This document shows positions 53,279 through 61,144 of a stretch of DNA of 64,000 nucleotides, piece by piece (the first letter of the stretch is position 1; each line of letters starts with the position of its first letter). The stretch comes from Staphylococcus equorum (GTDB lineage Bacteria > Bacillota > Bacilli > Staphylococcales > Staphylococcaceae), in assembly GCF_001747895.1 (NCBI RefSeq), contig NZ_LNNB01000028.1, positions 1 through 64,000 of the forward strand, written 5' to 3'. Both the position numbers and the translations under genes were made by a program. The notes under the pieces were generated by a model that worked only from the letters and a program-made list of their open reading frames with translations, was not told where the DNA came from and searched no databases.

Positions 53279-53517
53279 AAATATACCCCTCCATGAAATT
53301 AAACACTAATAATAAAATATAATAATAAAACAGTATATTTATCATATTAGTGTCCTTTGTTCTTTAGTGGTGATTATATAGGTGTTTTTTTACAATTACA
53401 ATGAAAAATGTGAAAATTAAGAATATTTAACTGTTATGGAGTGGTACTTCAAACTGTTAGAAAACTAAGTAGAAAAGGGGTGAGCGGCGTAATTAATATG
53501 ACATTTAAACCTTAAAA

Positions 53518-53552
53518 AAATCACCCATTAAAATAATTTAATGGGTGATTAT
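53518..53552. terminator. Terminator after the IclR gene; 53279-53604 gap
   Basis: AATCACCCATTAAA pairs with TTTAATGGGTGATT around a short loop. It lies downstream of the IclR gene on the minus strand. On the plus strand an AAAGGGGTGA site (near 53474) is followed only by a five-residue frame. The rest of the gap is A+T-rich without a gene. Confidence 0.8.
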
Positions 53553-53604
53553 ATATTCAATTATTAGACTAAGCAACAGAAAATGATTTAAATTATCTTG
53601 AATA

Positions 53605-54318
53605 TTAAAGGTGTAATCCTAATAATTTAGAAATTTCTTTTTGTTTTTCTAATAAATAATATGTATCTGGTGAGTCTACGGAATCCGGTAAATTGTCTTT
53701 TACTCCTATAACAGAAATGATTCCTTCTAATTCTTTATTAAATGTAAACACAGGGAAAGAAACAGAAGAAATTGCAGGGATCAACGGTTCTTCAGCAAAA
53801 GCAATTTGTTGATTGTGAATTTTATTTAATTCTTCATCTTCGTACTCTTTTTGAGTTTCATCAAAAAAGGCTGCAAATATTTTACCGGAAGAAGATTTCG
53901 GGGGGAGTACTGTACCAATTTGTGCCCCAATATTTAAAATACCTTCTGCATGCCAAATTTTTGTAACGACTGGGCCTCGTCTAGTGATTACTGAATACAG
54001 CACTGTATTATTATTGTGACGGCCAATTTCTTGTAAGTAAGGTGTCACAATAGCTAGAGAGTCTAAATTACCCATTGCCGACATACCCAGTTGTATGAGT
54101 TGGTTCCCTAAATGATATTCACTTGTAGCTGGATTACGATAGACTAATTCATTATTAGCTAAAGTATTCATATATTTATATAAGTTACTTTTCGTAATAG
54201 AAGTAATTTGTTGAATCTCACTAAATTTCATAGGGGATTTAGATTTCTGTAAAACATTCAATATTTTAATACCTGTATCTAAAGATTGGATATAGTCTTT
54301 ACTTTTTTTATCCGCCAT
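53605..54318 (-). CDS. IclR-family transcriptional regulator of the gentisate cluster
   Basis: 237 residues. A winged helix (MKFSEIQQITSITKSNLYKY, about 26-45) and an IclR effector domain (NIGAQIGTVLPPKSSSGK near 127) are visible. It is divergent from the FAH-DinB-dioxygenase-hydroxylase operon and lies beside the aromatic acid symporter, so it is the likely pathway regulator. The start has GGAG upstream. IclR proteins of aromatic pathways may act as activators or repressors; the direction is unknown here. Confidence 0.9.
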   Translation of the reverse strand: MADKKSKDYIQSLDTGIKILNVLQKSKSPMKFSEIQQITSITKSNLYKYMNTLANNELVYRNPATSEYHLGNQLIQLGMSAMGNLDSLAIVTPYLQEIGRHNNNTVLYSVITRRGPVVTKIWHAEGILNIGAQIGTVLPPKSSSGKIFAAFFDETQKEYEDEELNKIHNQQIAFAEEPLIPAISSVSFPVFTFNKELEGIISVIGVKDNLPDSVDSPDTYYLLEKQKEISKLLGLHL

Positions 54319-54446
54319 TTATTACTCACGCTCCTTCATTGCAAACAAATTATAGCACAATATTCTACCACTATACATTTCCTAAATTTTAGTTTGAAAT
54401 AATGACTTTTTATACTAATAGAAATGAATTACTACCAAAAGGAAGA

Positions 54447-54475
54447 TTGACAATTTTCTGACAATTAATTATAAT
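54447..54475 (+). promoter_or_regulatory. Perfect consensus promoter of the gentisate operon
   Basis: TTGACA (54447-54452), 17 bases, TATAAT (54470-54475). GTGAACTCATTATCACAT follows (near 54488), an imperfect palindrome that could be the regulator site. The leader to the start is about 105 bases. Confidence 0.85.
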
Positions 54476-54581
54476 TGTTTACAAATGGTGAACTCATTAT
54501 CACATGAGTGGAAAATCATTAGAAAGAATAAGTTTTTATTGATAAATAAAACTTAAATTTTAAAACAAAGGGAGATATTTT

Positions 54582-55529
54582 ATGAAACTGATTACTTTTA
54601 AAACAAATGGTTATTCTAGGTTAGGTACATTAACTGAAAAAAATGAAGTAGTAGATTTAAACTACGCATTTCAAGCTTTATTACAAAGCAAGGGGAAATA
54701 TCGTAGTGAAACGATTGCTGAAGCATATGTTCCATCTGATGCGAAGGGGTTCATTGAAGGTGGAGAAGAAAGTTTAAACTATGCTAAAGAAGCAATCGAG
54801 TTTGCACAAGCTAAACCAGATGTATTTAATCATCAATTAATTTATAAAAAAGAAGACGTAAAAATAGAGGCGCCTATTCAAAATCCAGGAAAAATGTTTT
54901 GCGTAGGACATAATTATGAAGAACACATTAAAGAAATGGGTCGTGACTTGCCTGAAAATCCAGTAGTATTTGCTAAATTTGATAATACAATTGTTGGTCC
55001 AGAAGACGATATTGTTCATTATCCTATCTCAGATAAATTAGATTATGAAGCAGAACTTGCTTTTGTAATAGGTAAAGAAGCAAAAAACGTATCTGAAGCA
55101 GACGCACTTAATTATGTAGCAGGATACACAATCGTTAACGATGTGACTTATCGTGATATTCAACAAAGAACATTGCAATGGCTACAAGGAAAAACAGTAG
55201 ATGGCACAGCGCCAATGGGTCCATGGATTATGACTTCTGATGAATTACAAGATCCAGACGGATTAGAGTTGGTACTCACTTTAAATGGTGAAGAAATGCA
55301 ACGTTCAAATACATCTAATCATGTATTCACAGTTCAAAAATTAGTTGCTTTCTTATCTGGATTAGCAACATTGAAACCAGGAGATATCGTTTTAACAGGT
55401 ACACCAGGTGGCGTAGGTTCAGCGCGTGATCCACAAGTATTTATGAAAGATGGCGATGTCGTAAAAATAGAAATCGATAAAATAGGTGCTTTAGAAAATA
55501 AAGTAGTTGCAGAAAATAAACAAAAATAA
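54582..55529 (+). CDS. Fumarylacetoacetate hydrolase family, probable fumarylpyruvate hydrolase
   Basis: 315 residues. An N-terminal domain (about 1-95) leads into the FAH fold with NPGKMFCVGHNYEEHIKEMG near 101-120. The metal site is seen in DYEAELAFVIGKE near 151-163 (Glu154 and Glu156, with Asp from VNDVTYRD near 187). It also has the family end KPGDIVLTGTPGGVG near 266-280. In this operon it should split fumarylpyruvate into fumarate and pyruvate, the last step of the gentisate route. It is the first gene after the promoter; GGGAG precedes the ATG. Confidence 0.88.
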   Translation: MKLITFKTNGYSRLGTLTEKNEVVDLNYAFQALLQSKGKYRSETIAEAYVPSDAKGFIEGGEESLNYAKEAIEFAQAKPDVFNHQLIYKKEDVKIEAPIQNPGKMFCVGHNYEEHIKEMGRDLPENPVVFAKFDNTIVGPEDDIVHYPISDKLDYEAELAFVIGKEAKNVSEADALNYVAGYTIVNDVTYRDIQQRTLQWLQGKTVDGTAPMGPWIMTSDELQDPDGLELVLTLNGEEMQRSNTSNHVFTVQKLVAFLSGLATLKPGDIVLTGTPGGVGSARDPQVFMKDGDVVKIEIDKIGALENKVVAENKQK

Positions 55530-55549
55530 ATTTGAAGGAGGCATATAAA

Positions 55550-56038
55550 ATGTCGAAAATAGAAACGTATATCGAATCAATTCAACATACTTTAGATAAT
55601 ATTTTAGAAGTAGTAGATGGTTTACCAGAAGAAACAATACGTTGGAACCCAACAGAAGATGAATGGTCTATTTTACAAATTTTAAATCATGTTAAAGAAG
55701 CGACTTCATATTGGTTAAGCGAAACTGAAACAGTATTATCAGAACCGGGTTCAAAATGGGGAAGAGGTTTGAAAGATGAAGCTAGATTAGAAGCAGTGTC
55801 TAACCCAGAAGCATTAAATGTTAAAAATGTTATACAATCAATTTCGAATTTGAAAGACGAAGTAAATGAAAGACTTTCAAAAATTGACGAAAGTCGTTTA
55901 GCGGAAGAAAATCCACATCGAAATTTCGAAAAATTTGGTAATAAACCAGTTTCATTTATTATTGAACATTTTATTGATGAGCATATTGAAAAGCATCTTG
56001 GGCAAATTAAAAGAAATTTAAGTAAAGTGCCTGAATAA
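55550..56038 (+). CDS. DinB-family protein, candidate maleylpyruvate isomerase
   Basis: 162 residues from an ATG with AAGGAGG nine bases upstream. It is a four-helix DinB fold with the three metal-binding histidines at about 47 (ILNHVKE), 145 and 149 (DEHIEKH). In the gentisate pathway of actinobacteria a DinB-fold isomerase uses mycothiol, and a Paenibacillus DinB-superfamily isomerase depends on L-cysteine. Here the gene sits between FAH and gentisate dioxygenase, exactly where maleylpyruvate isomerase is missing. Staphylococci make bacillithiol, so a bacillithiol- or cysteine-dependent isomerase is a strong inference. It has no sequence tie to glutathione-type (zeta GST) isomerases. Confidence 0.75.
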   Translation: MSKIETYIESIQHTLDNILEVVDGLPEETIRWNPTEDEWSILQILNHVKEATSYWLSETETVLSEPGSKWGRGLKDEARLEAVSNPEALNVKNVIQSISNLKDEVNERLSKIDESRLAEENPHRNFEKFGNKPVSFIIEHFIDEHIEKHLGQIKRNLSKVPE

Positions 56039-56066
56039 AATTATATTATAAAGGGGAGATTTTTTT

Positions 56067-57179
56067 ATGGCAGATAAAGGAAGTTTCTTACAAGACAGCG
56101 ACGTAAAAGATTTCACACGAGATATTCAACAATATAACTTAGGACCACTTTGGGAAGCTATTCCTGAAGTAATGAATAAGACACCACAATCACACGCACA
56201 AGCTTATTTATGGAGTGGTGAATTGTTGAAGAAAAAATTATCAGAGGCAGCGGAAATATTTACGCCTGACAGAGGTGGCGAGCGTCGTGCTATCTATTTT
56301 CAAAACCCAGGATTAACTTATCGTCAACCATGGGGACATGTATCGACTACTCAGACGCTTTATGCAGCAGTGCAATTATTACAACCAGGAGAAGAAGCTC
56401 CTTCACACCGTCATACGCAAAGTGCACTCAGATTTATAACTGACGGTGAAGGCGCATATACAATTGTTCAAGGTGAACGTATATTTATGGAAGAAGGGGA
56501 CTTTTTAACAACGCCTAAAAATTTATGGCATGGTCATGGTCATTTAGGTGATGAACCAATGATATGGATGGATGCGTTAGATATTCCTACTATTTATAAT
56601 CTAGGTGGTACTTTCTTTGAACCATACGAAGATGGATTGCAACAACCTGATGTTCCAGATAACTTCTCTGAAAAAAGATATCGAGGTGGAATGGTACGTC
56701 CAATTGGTGATGACAAATTTGATGTAGCACCACTGGCTAACTATAAATGGGATCGCACTGTAGATGCAATCAAAGGTCTTATGAACTTCGAACCTGATCC
56801 ATATGATGGATTTACAGTTGAATATATTAATCCATCAACAGGAAAATCTGCTAACCCAACAGTTGGCTCTAGAATGACACATTTACCTAAAGGACATCAT
56901 ACAAAAGCACATAGACATACACACTCAGTTATATATTGTGTGCATAGAGGATCTGGTTATACTGTTATTAATGGTATGAAATTTAATTGGAAAAAAGGAG
57001 ATTATTTTGTAGTACCAAACTGGAATTGGCATGAACATGTAGCAAGTGAAGATTCATATTTATTCTCAGTTAATGATATTCCAATTATGGATCGTTTTGA
57101 GTTAGAAAGAGGAAATAGTTTAGAAGAAAACAAGGGGCATCAAAAAATAATTAGCGAATTTACAGACGATTTTCGTTAA
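56067..57179 (+). CDS. Gentisate 1,2-dioxygenase
   Basis: 370 residues with two cupin domains. The N-terminal cupin carries the iron ligands: His114 and His116 in PSHRHTQSALRF and His155 in LWHGHGH. The second cupin has KAHRHTHSVIYCVHRGSGY near 274-292 and NWNWHEHV near 321-328, and may retain part of the site. It opens gentisate to maleylpyruvate with O2. It lies third in the operon, 28 bases after the DinB gene. The length and the bicupin form match bacterial gentisate dioxygenases. Confidence 0.93.
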   Translation: MADKGSFLQDSDVKDFTRDIQQYNLGPLWEAIPEVMNKTPQSHAQAYLWSGELLKKKLSEAAEIFTPDRGGERRAIYFQNPGLTYRQPWGHVSTTQTLYAAVQLLQPGEEAPSHRHTQSALRFITDGEGAYTIVQGERIFMEEGDFLTTPKNLWHGHGHLGDEPMIWMDALDIPTIYNLGGTFFEPYEDGLQQPDVPDNFSEKRYRGGMVRPIGDDKFDVAPLANYKWDRTVDAIKGLMNFEPDPYDGFTVEYINPSTGKSANPTVGSRMTHLPKGHHTKAHRHTHSVIYCVHRGSGYTVINGMKFNWKKGDYFVVPNWNWHEHVASEDSYLFSVNDIPIMDRFELERGNSLEENKGHQKIISEFTDDFR

Positions 57180-57255
57180 TAACATTACATGATATAAAAT
57201 AACTTAATCATAATAATTTTTTAAAGTTGATTTTTAAAACAAGGGGGTAAACATC

Positions 57256-58464
57256 ATGAGTAATGAAAATAAAAAAATGATCATTATTGGCGGCGGTATT
57301 GGAGGTTTAGCAACAGCTTTGGGTGCTGCTCAGAATGGAAATGATGTTAAAGTTTTAGAAAAGGCACCAGAAATTAAAGAAATTGGCGCGGGTATTCAAC
57401 TTGCGGCGAATGGTACAAATGTATTACAAAAATTAGGCGTAATGGATAAGATTAATGAAGTAGCTGTTTTTCCAAAACGGTTAGTATTAATGAACGCATT
57501 TACGGGTGAAGAATTATCTGCGCTAGATATCGATTCAAACTATCGTGAGAGATATGGTGCACCTTATATCGTACTTCATCGTTCTGATTTGCATCGTATT
57601 TTATTAGAAGCATGTGAAGAACATCCTGATATTGAATTATCTACAAATCAATACATCAAAAACATAGAAACAAAAAATAACGGAGATGTAAAAGTCACAG
57701 CTAAAAATGGTGATAGCCATGAAGGAAATGCTGTTATCGGCGCAGATGGTTTATGGTCTACTACACGCGGTTATTTAATTGATGACGAACCTATTTGTTC
57801 AGGATATGTTGCATATAGAGGTGCAATTCCAATGGAAGAAGTTACTAATATTGGTAATTTGGACGATGTCTATATGTGGATTGGTCCTGATATGCATGTT
57901 GTACAATATCCAGTACGTAAAGGTGAACTTTATAACCAAGTTGTTGTATTTAAAAGTAAAAACTATCAACCTGGTAATGAACTCGCAGATGACTGGGGTA
58001 CACCAGAAGAAATGGATGAAGTATTCTCAGGAACATGTGATAAAGTGCAAACTGCAGTTTCCTATATTTCAAGACAAAAAAGATGGCCAATGTTTGATCG
58101 CAAGCCGATTGATCAATGGTCAGAAGGCAACTTCACATTGATGGGTGACGCGGCGCACCCAATGCTACAGTATCTAGCTCAAGGTGCATGCCAAGCTTTA
58201 GAAGATGCATCATTCATGGCTGATATGTTAGAAAAACATGAAACGAATTATGAACGAGCATTTAAAGAATTTGAAGAAGAGCGTAAACCACGCACGACAT
58301 TTGTACAAGAAAATGCACGTGTATGGGGCGAAATCATACATGGTAAAAATAAAGTGAATAATCTATTAAGAAACGCAATTTTGAAAGCGCGTACAGAACA
58401 TGATTATCAATATATAGATCAATATCATGGTGGACATTTTCAAAATGAAGAAGTAAGTCATTAA
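57256..58464 (+). CDS. FAD-dependent 3-hydroxybenzoate 6-monooxygenase (or salicylate-type)
   Basis: 402 residues of the aromatic hydroxylase group. The N-terminal FAD motif is IIGGGIGGLATALGAAQNG near 10-28, the DG motif is GADGLWSTTRGYL near 162-174 and the GD motif is LMGDAAHPMLQYLAQGACQA near 295-314. It would hydroxylate 3-hydroxybenzoate at C6 to gentisate with NADH; salicylate 5-hydroxylation cannot be ruled out from sequence. It is the last gene of the operon, 76 bases after the dioxygenase with GGGGG upstream, and a terminator follows. Confidence 0.88.
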   Translation: MSNENKKMIIIGGGIGGLATALGAAQNGNDVKVLEKAPEIKEIGAGIQLAANGTNVLQKLGVMDKINEVAVFPKRLVLMNAFTGEELSALDIDSNYRERYGAPYIVLHRSDLHRILLEACEEHPDIELSTNQYIKNIETKNNGDVKVTAKNGDSHEGNAVIGADGLWSTTRGYLIDDEPICSGYVAYRGAIPMEEVTNIGNLDDVYMWIGPDMHVVQYPVRKGELYNQVVVFKSKNYQPGNELADDWGTPEEMDEVFSGTCDKVQTAVSYISRQKRWPMFDRKPIDQWSEGNFTLMGDAAHPMLQYLAQGACQALEDASFMADMLEKHETNYERAFKEFEEERKPRTTFVQENARVWGEIIHGKNKVNNLLRNAILKARTEHDYQYIDQYHGGHFQNEEVSH

Positions 58465-58479
58465 AATATTTCATAAATT

Positions 58480-58525
58480 GAGCTATAAAGCATCTATGTC
58501 GTAGATGTTTTATAGCTCTTTTTTA
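58480..58525. terminator. Terminator of the gentisate operon
   Basis: GAGCTATAAA pairs with TTTATAGCTC, with inner CATCTA/TAGATG pairing, then six Ts. It separates the hydroxylase gene from the converging thioesterase. Confidence 0.9.
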
Positions 58526-58547
58526 ATTCTTATGAAATTTAAGATAG

Positions 58548-59366
58548 TTATTCTTTATAATAAACAAATTGGCTCGTCGTCGCGAGTAAAATTCCATCAT
58601 AGCTCCATATTTCTCCAGTTTGATCAAAGAAGCCATCATAGAATTTTAACGCACGTGTATGACCTAAGACTTCTCGATCGCCATGTGTTTTAAGTGTTTC
58701 TGAATCAGCATGAAAATAAATGGTAAGTGAAACTGTTCCAATCGGTACCATTTTTTCACGACGCACCCAAATACGTGGAAAGAAAGCATCACATATTGAA
58801 GTAAGTGAGAGAAAATCGAGGTTTCTCTTTGGATTGTCTTGTATCCATTGAAGCGTCGTTGAATCATGAGCATTGTTAGATTGTGTTTGTGATAACGCGA
58901 GTGGTGCCCCTTTAATAATTCGTATATCATAATTCTGTAACCAAGGTGGTGCGCCCTCTATAGATGGAAGTGCAAATTTTTCAGCAACTGGTACATTAGG
59001 GAACGCTATCTCGGTAGTAGACCAAGTATCTCGTCGTTGAGCAGTAACAGCCGTTCCAGTAATAACAGTTTTATCATTTTGAGAAAGCACAATATACCAA
59101 TGCTGAGTGGATCTATTTGTTCGAGTCGGTGTTGCTATAATATTAAAATCGCCATCAGCTACAGGAGCTGCGTAGTTGATAGTTAATGATGCTGGTTCTC
59201 CTAATCGTTCTGGATGTTCTAAAACGGCACGAAGTAACGTAGATGCAATAACACCACCAAACGGCCCAATCATATTGGCATACTTTTCGGACGTATGGCC
59301 ACTATAAACACCTGGCGTTTTTTCAGTTAGTTGTGTAGCTTTATCAAATGGATGATTCTGTCCCAT
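58548..59366 (-). CDS. Acyl-CoA thioesterase-like double hot-dog protein
   Basis: 272 residues from the ATG with GGGGGG seven bases upstream. The longer frame starts inside the ribosome site. Two hot-dog domains are visible: residues about 1-110 (GPFGGVIASTLLRAVLEHPE) and about 150-272 (DFLSLTSICDAFFPRIWV and YYDGFFDQTGEIWSYDGILLA-like). It resembles the TesB/4HBT_3 thioesterase-like superfamily. It lies between the gentisate operon and a tripartite carrier, so the acyl-CoA substrate could be linked to aromatic or organic acids, but this is not shown. Confidence 0.8.
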   Translation of the reverse strand: MGQNHPFDKATQLTEKTPGVYSGHTSEKYANMIGPFGGVIASTLLRAVLEHPERLGEPASLTINYAAPVADGDFNIIATPTRTNRSTQHWYIVLSQNDKTVITGTAVTAQRRDTWSTTEIAFPNVPVAEKFALPSIEGAPPWLQNYDIRIIKGAPLALSQTQSNNAHDSTTLQWIQDNPKRNLDFLSLTSICDAFFPRIWVRREKMVPIGTVSLTIYFHADSETLKTHGDREVLGHTRALKFYDGFFDQTGEIWSYDGILLATTSQFVYYKE

Positions 59367-59661
59367 AGTAAATCCCCCCAAATTATGCGTTTAATCCTTA
59401 TTAATACATATTTGATTAAAATAGAATTTTAAAGAAAGCATTATACTTAATATATCCTGTTTCTACTGTGATTAAGCATTTATTTTAACTACTAGATAAA
59501 GTATTATAACGAAGCTTATTGATGCCCTTTTTAAATAATACTTAGCACTTTTATTAATATTTTAATATAAATTTTAAAATGTTGACTTTCAAATAAGAAA
59601 AACATAAAAAGAATAAATTAATGTTTTAATAGACTGAATTATCTGATAATATAAAGTTAGT

Positions 59662-59677
59662 TTGTAAACGCTTTCAA
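59662..59677 (+). promoter_or_regulatory. Strong cre (CcpA) site of the TctCBA operon; 59367-59693 gap
   Basis: TTGTAAACGCTTTCAA fits the cre consensus perfectly and lies four bases before the AAGGGGG ribosome site, a roadblock position. The remaining gap is A+T-rich, with no other gene. Confidence 0.85.
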
Positions 59678-59693
59678 CAAAAGGGGGATTAGG

Positions 59694-60674
59694 ATGAAAA
59701 GATGGGGGATTTTAATTGTCATTTTTTCAATTGTGCTAGCAAGTTGTGGCAAAGATAATAATTCGAATGCGTCAAATAAGGAATTTCCCAATGAAACGGT
59801 AGAAATTGTTGCACCGGCTTCTCCAGGAGGCGGTTGGGATACAACAGCTCGTGCCATTCAAAAAATTATGATTGATGAAAACTTAACAAAGCAAAATGTC
59901 AATGTTATTAATAAACCTGGAGGTGGTGGAGAGGTAGGTTGGCAATATTTAAAATCACGTTCACCGAACACCATATCTATTAATTCCAGTTTATTATTAT
60001 CTAACAATGAATTAGGGCTAAGTGATTTAAGTACAGATGATTTCACTCCTATTGCTATTTTAGCAACTGAATGGATTAGTTTAACAGCATCTAATCAATC
60101 TAACTTAAGCTCTGGTAAAGAAGTGATGGAAAAACTAAAAGAAGATCCAGAATCCTTAACTATAGGTGTCGCACCAGGTTTAGGAAACAATGATCATTTA
60201 GCATTTGTACAGGCAGCAAAAGAATTTGGTGTTGATGTAGAAAAAATAGATTTCCTTGTGTATAAGAGTGGAGGAGATTTACAAACGGCTTTATTAGGTG
60301 GTCACGTAGATGTTGCATCTACTGCAGTCTCTGAAGTTAAAGAACAACACCAAACTGGGAAATTAAAAATGTTGGCAGTCACTGCAGATAAACCAGTTGA
60401 AGGTATTGAAGAAGTGCCCACTTGGGAAGAACAAGGTGTTGATGTCGTATTTCCACATTGGCGTGGGGTCATGGGACCGAAAGATATGACACCACAACAA
60501 CGTGAATATTGGGATACTACAATGAAAAAAGTAGTTGAATCTGACAGATGGCAAGAAATAAGAAAAAACAATGATTGGGAAAACTTTTACAAAGATAGCG
60601 AAGAAAGTGAAGCGTTCTTAAAAGAACAACGCAAGAAATATAAAAAATTAGTCGAAGATTCAGGTCTGAAATAA
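59694..60674 (+). CDS. tctC: Tripartite tricarboxylate transporter receptor (TctC/Bug family) lipoprotein
   Basis: 326 residues. A lipoprotein signal ends in LASC with lipid-modified Cys18. The mature Bug-type binding protein has PNETVEIVAPASPGGGWDTT near 30-49, typical of the ligand cleft, and HVDVASTAVSEV near 204-215. It binds a carboxylate outside the membrane and delivers it to TctA/TctB. The start has AAGGGGG upstream. It is the first gene of the operon under a strong cre site. Confidence 0.92.
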   Translation: MKRWGILIVIFSIVLASCGKDNNSNASNKEFPNETVEIVAPASPGGGWDTTARAIQKIMIDENLTKQNVNVINKPGGGGEVGWQYLKSRSPNTISINSSLLLSNNELGLSDLSTDDFTPIAILATEWISLTASNQSNLSSGKEVMEKLKEDPESLTIGVAPGLGNNDHLAFVQAAKEFGVDVEKIDFLVYKSGGDLQTALLGGHVDVASTAVSEVKEQHQTGKLKMLAVTADKPVEGIEEVPTWEEQGVDVVFPHWRGVMGPKDMTPQQREYWDTTMKKVVESDRWQEIRKNNDWENFYKDSEESEAFLKEQRKKYKKLVEDSGLK

Positions 60675-60686
60675 GGGGGAGTATAA

Positions 60687-61130
60687 ATGTCACGACTTGT
60701 CTTTCCAGTATTATTAATATTATTTGGTGTAGTTTATTTAGTATTAACAATTAATATACCAAAATCAAACATTGGAGACCCTAATAGTCCGATGTATTTT
60801 CCAATGTTAGTTGGTTTATTACTTCTTATAATGAGCATTGTTTATTTTTATCAAGAGTTTAAAAAACGTCACGAAGAATTCACAGCTTTTTCACAATTAC
60901 TAGAAAGAAAAACATTTATACGTATCGTTTTAACAATTATCTTAACAGTGATATACGCTTTAATATTCGAACGTCTTGGTTTTTTAATTTCAACAATTAT
61001 ATTCTTAGGTGCGATTATGTTCTTAATTAATGGATATAAAAGATGGTTACAAAATATTTTAGTTACGGTGATTTTTTCTGGCATTGCATGGTACACATTC
61101 GCACAATTATTGAATGTCAGTTTACCTTAA
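60687..61130 (+). CDS. tctB: Tripartite tricarboxylate transporter small membrane subunit (TctB)
   Basis: 147 residues, four helices, as in TctB. A short motif, NIPKSNIGDPNSPMYFPMLV near 23-42, is typical of the family. It lies 12 bases after tctC with GGGGG upstream, and is followed 14 bases later by tctA. It helps form the membrane complex. Confidence 0.9.
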   Translation: MSRLVFPVLLILFGVVYLVLTINIPKSNIGDPNSPMYFPMLVGLLLLIMSIVYFYQEFKKRHEEFTAFSQLLERKTFIRIVLTIILTVIYALIFERLGFLISTIIFLGAIMFLINGYKRWLQNILVTVIFSGIAWYTFAQLLNVSLP

Positions 61131-61144
61131 GGAGGGTGATTTAA

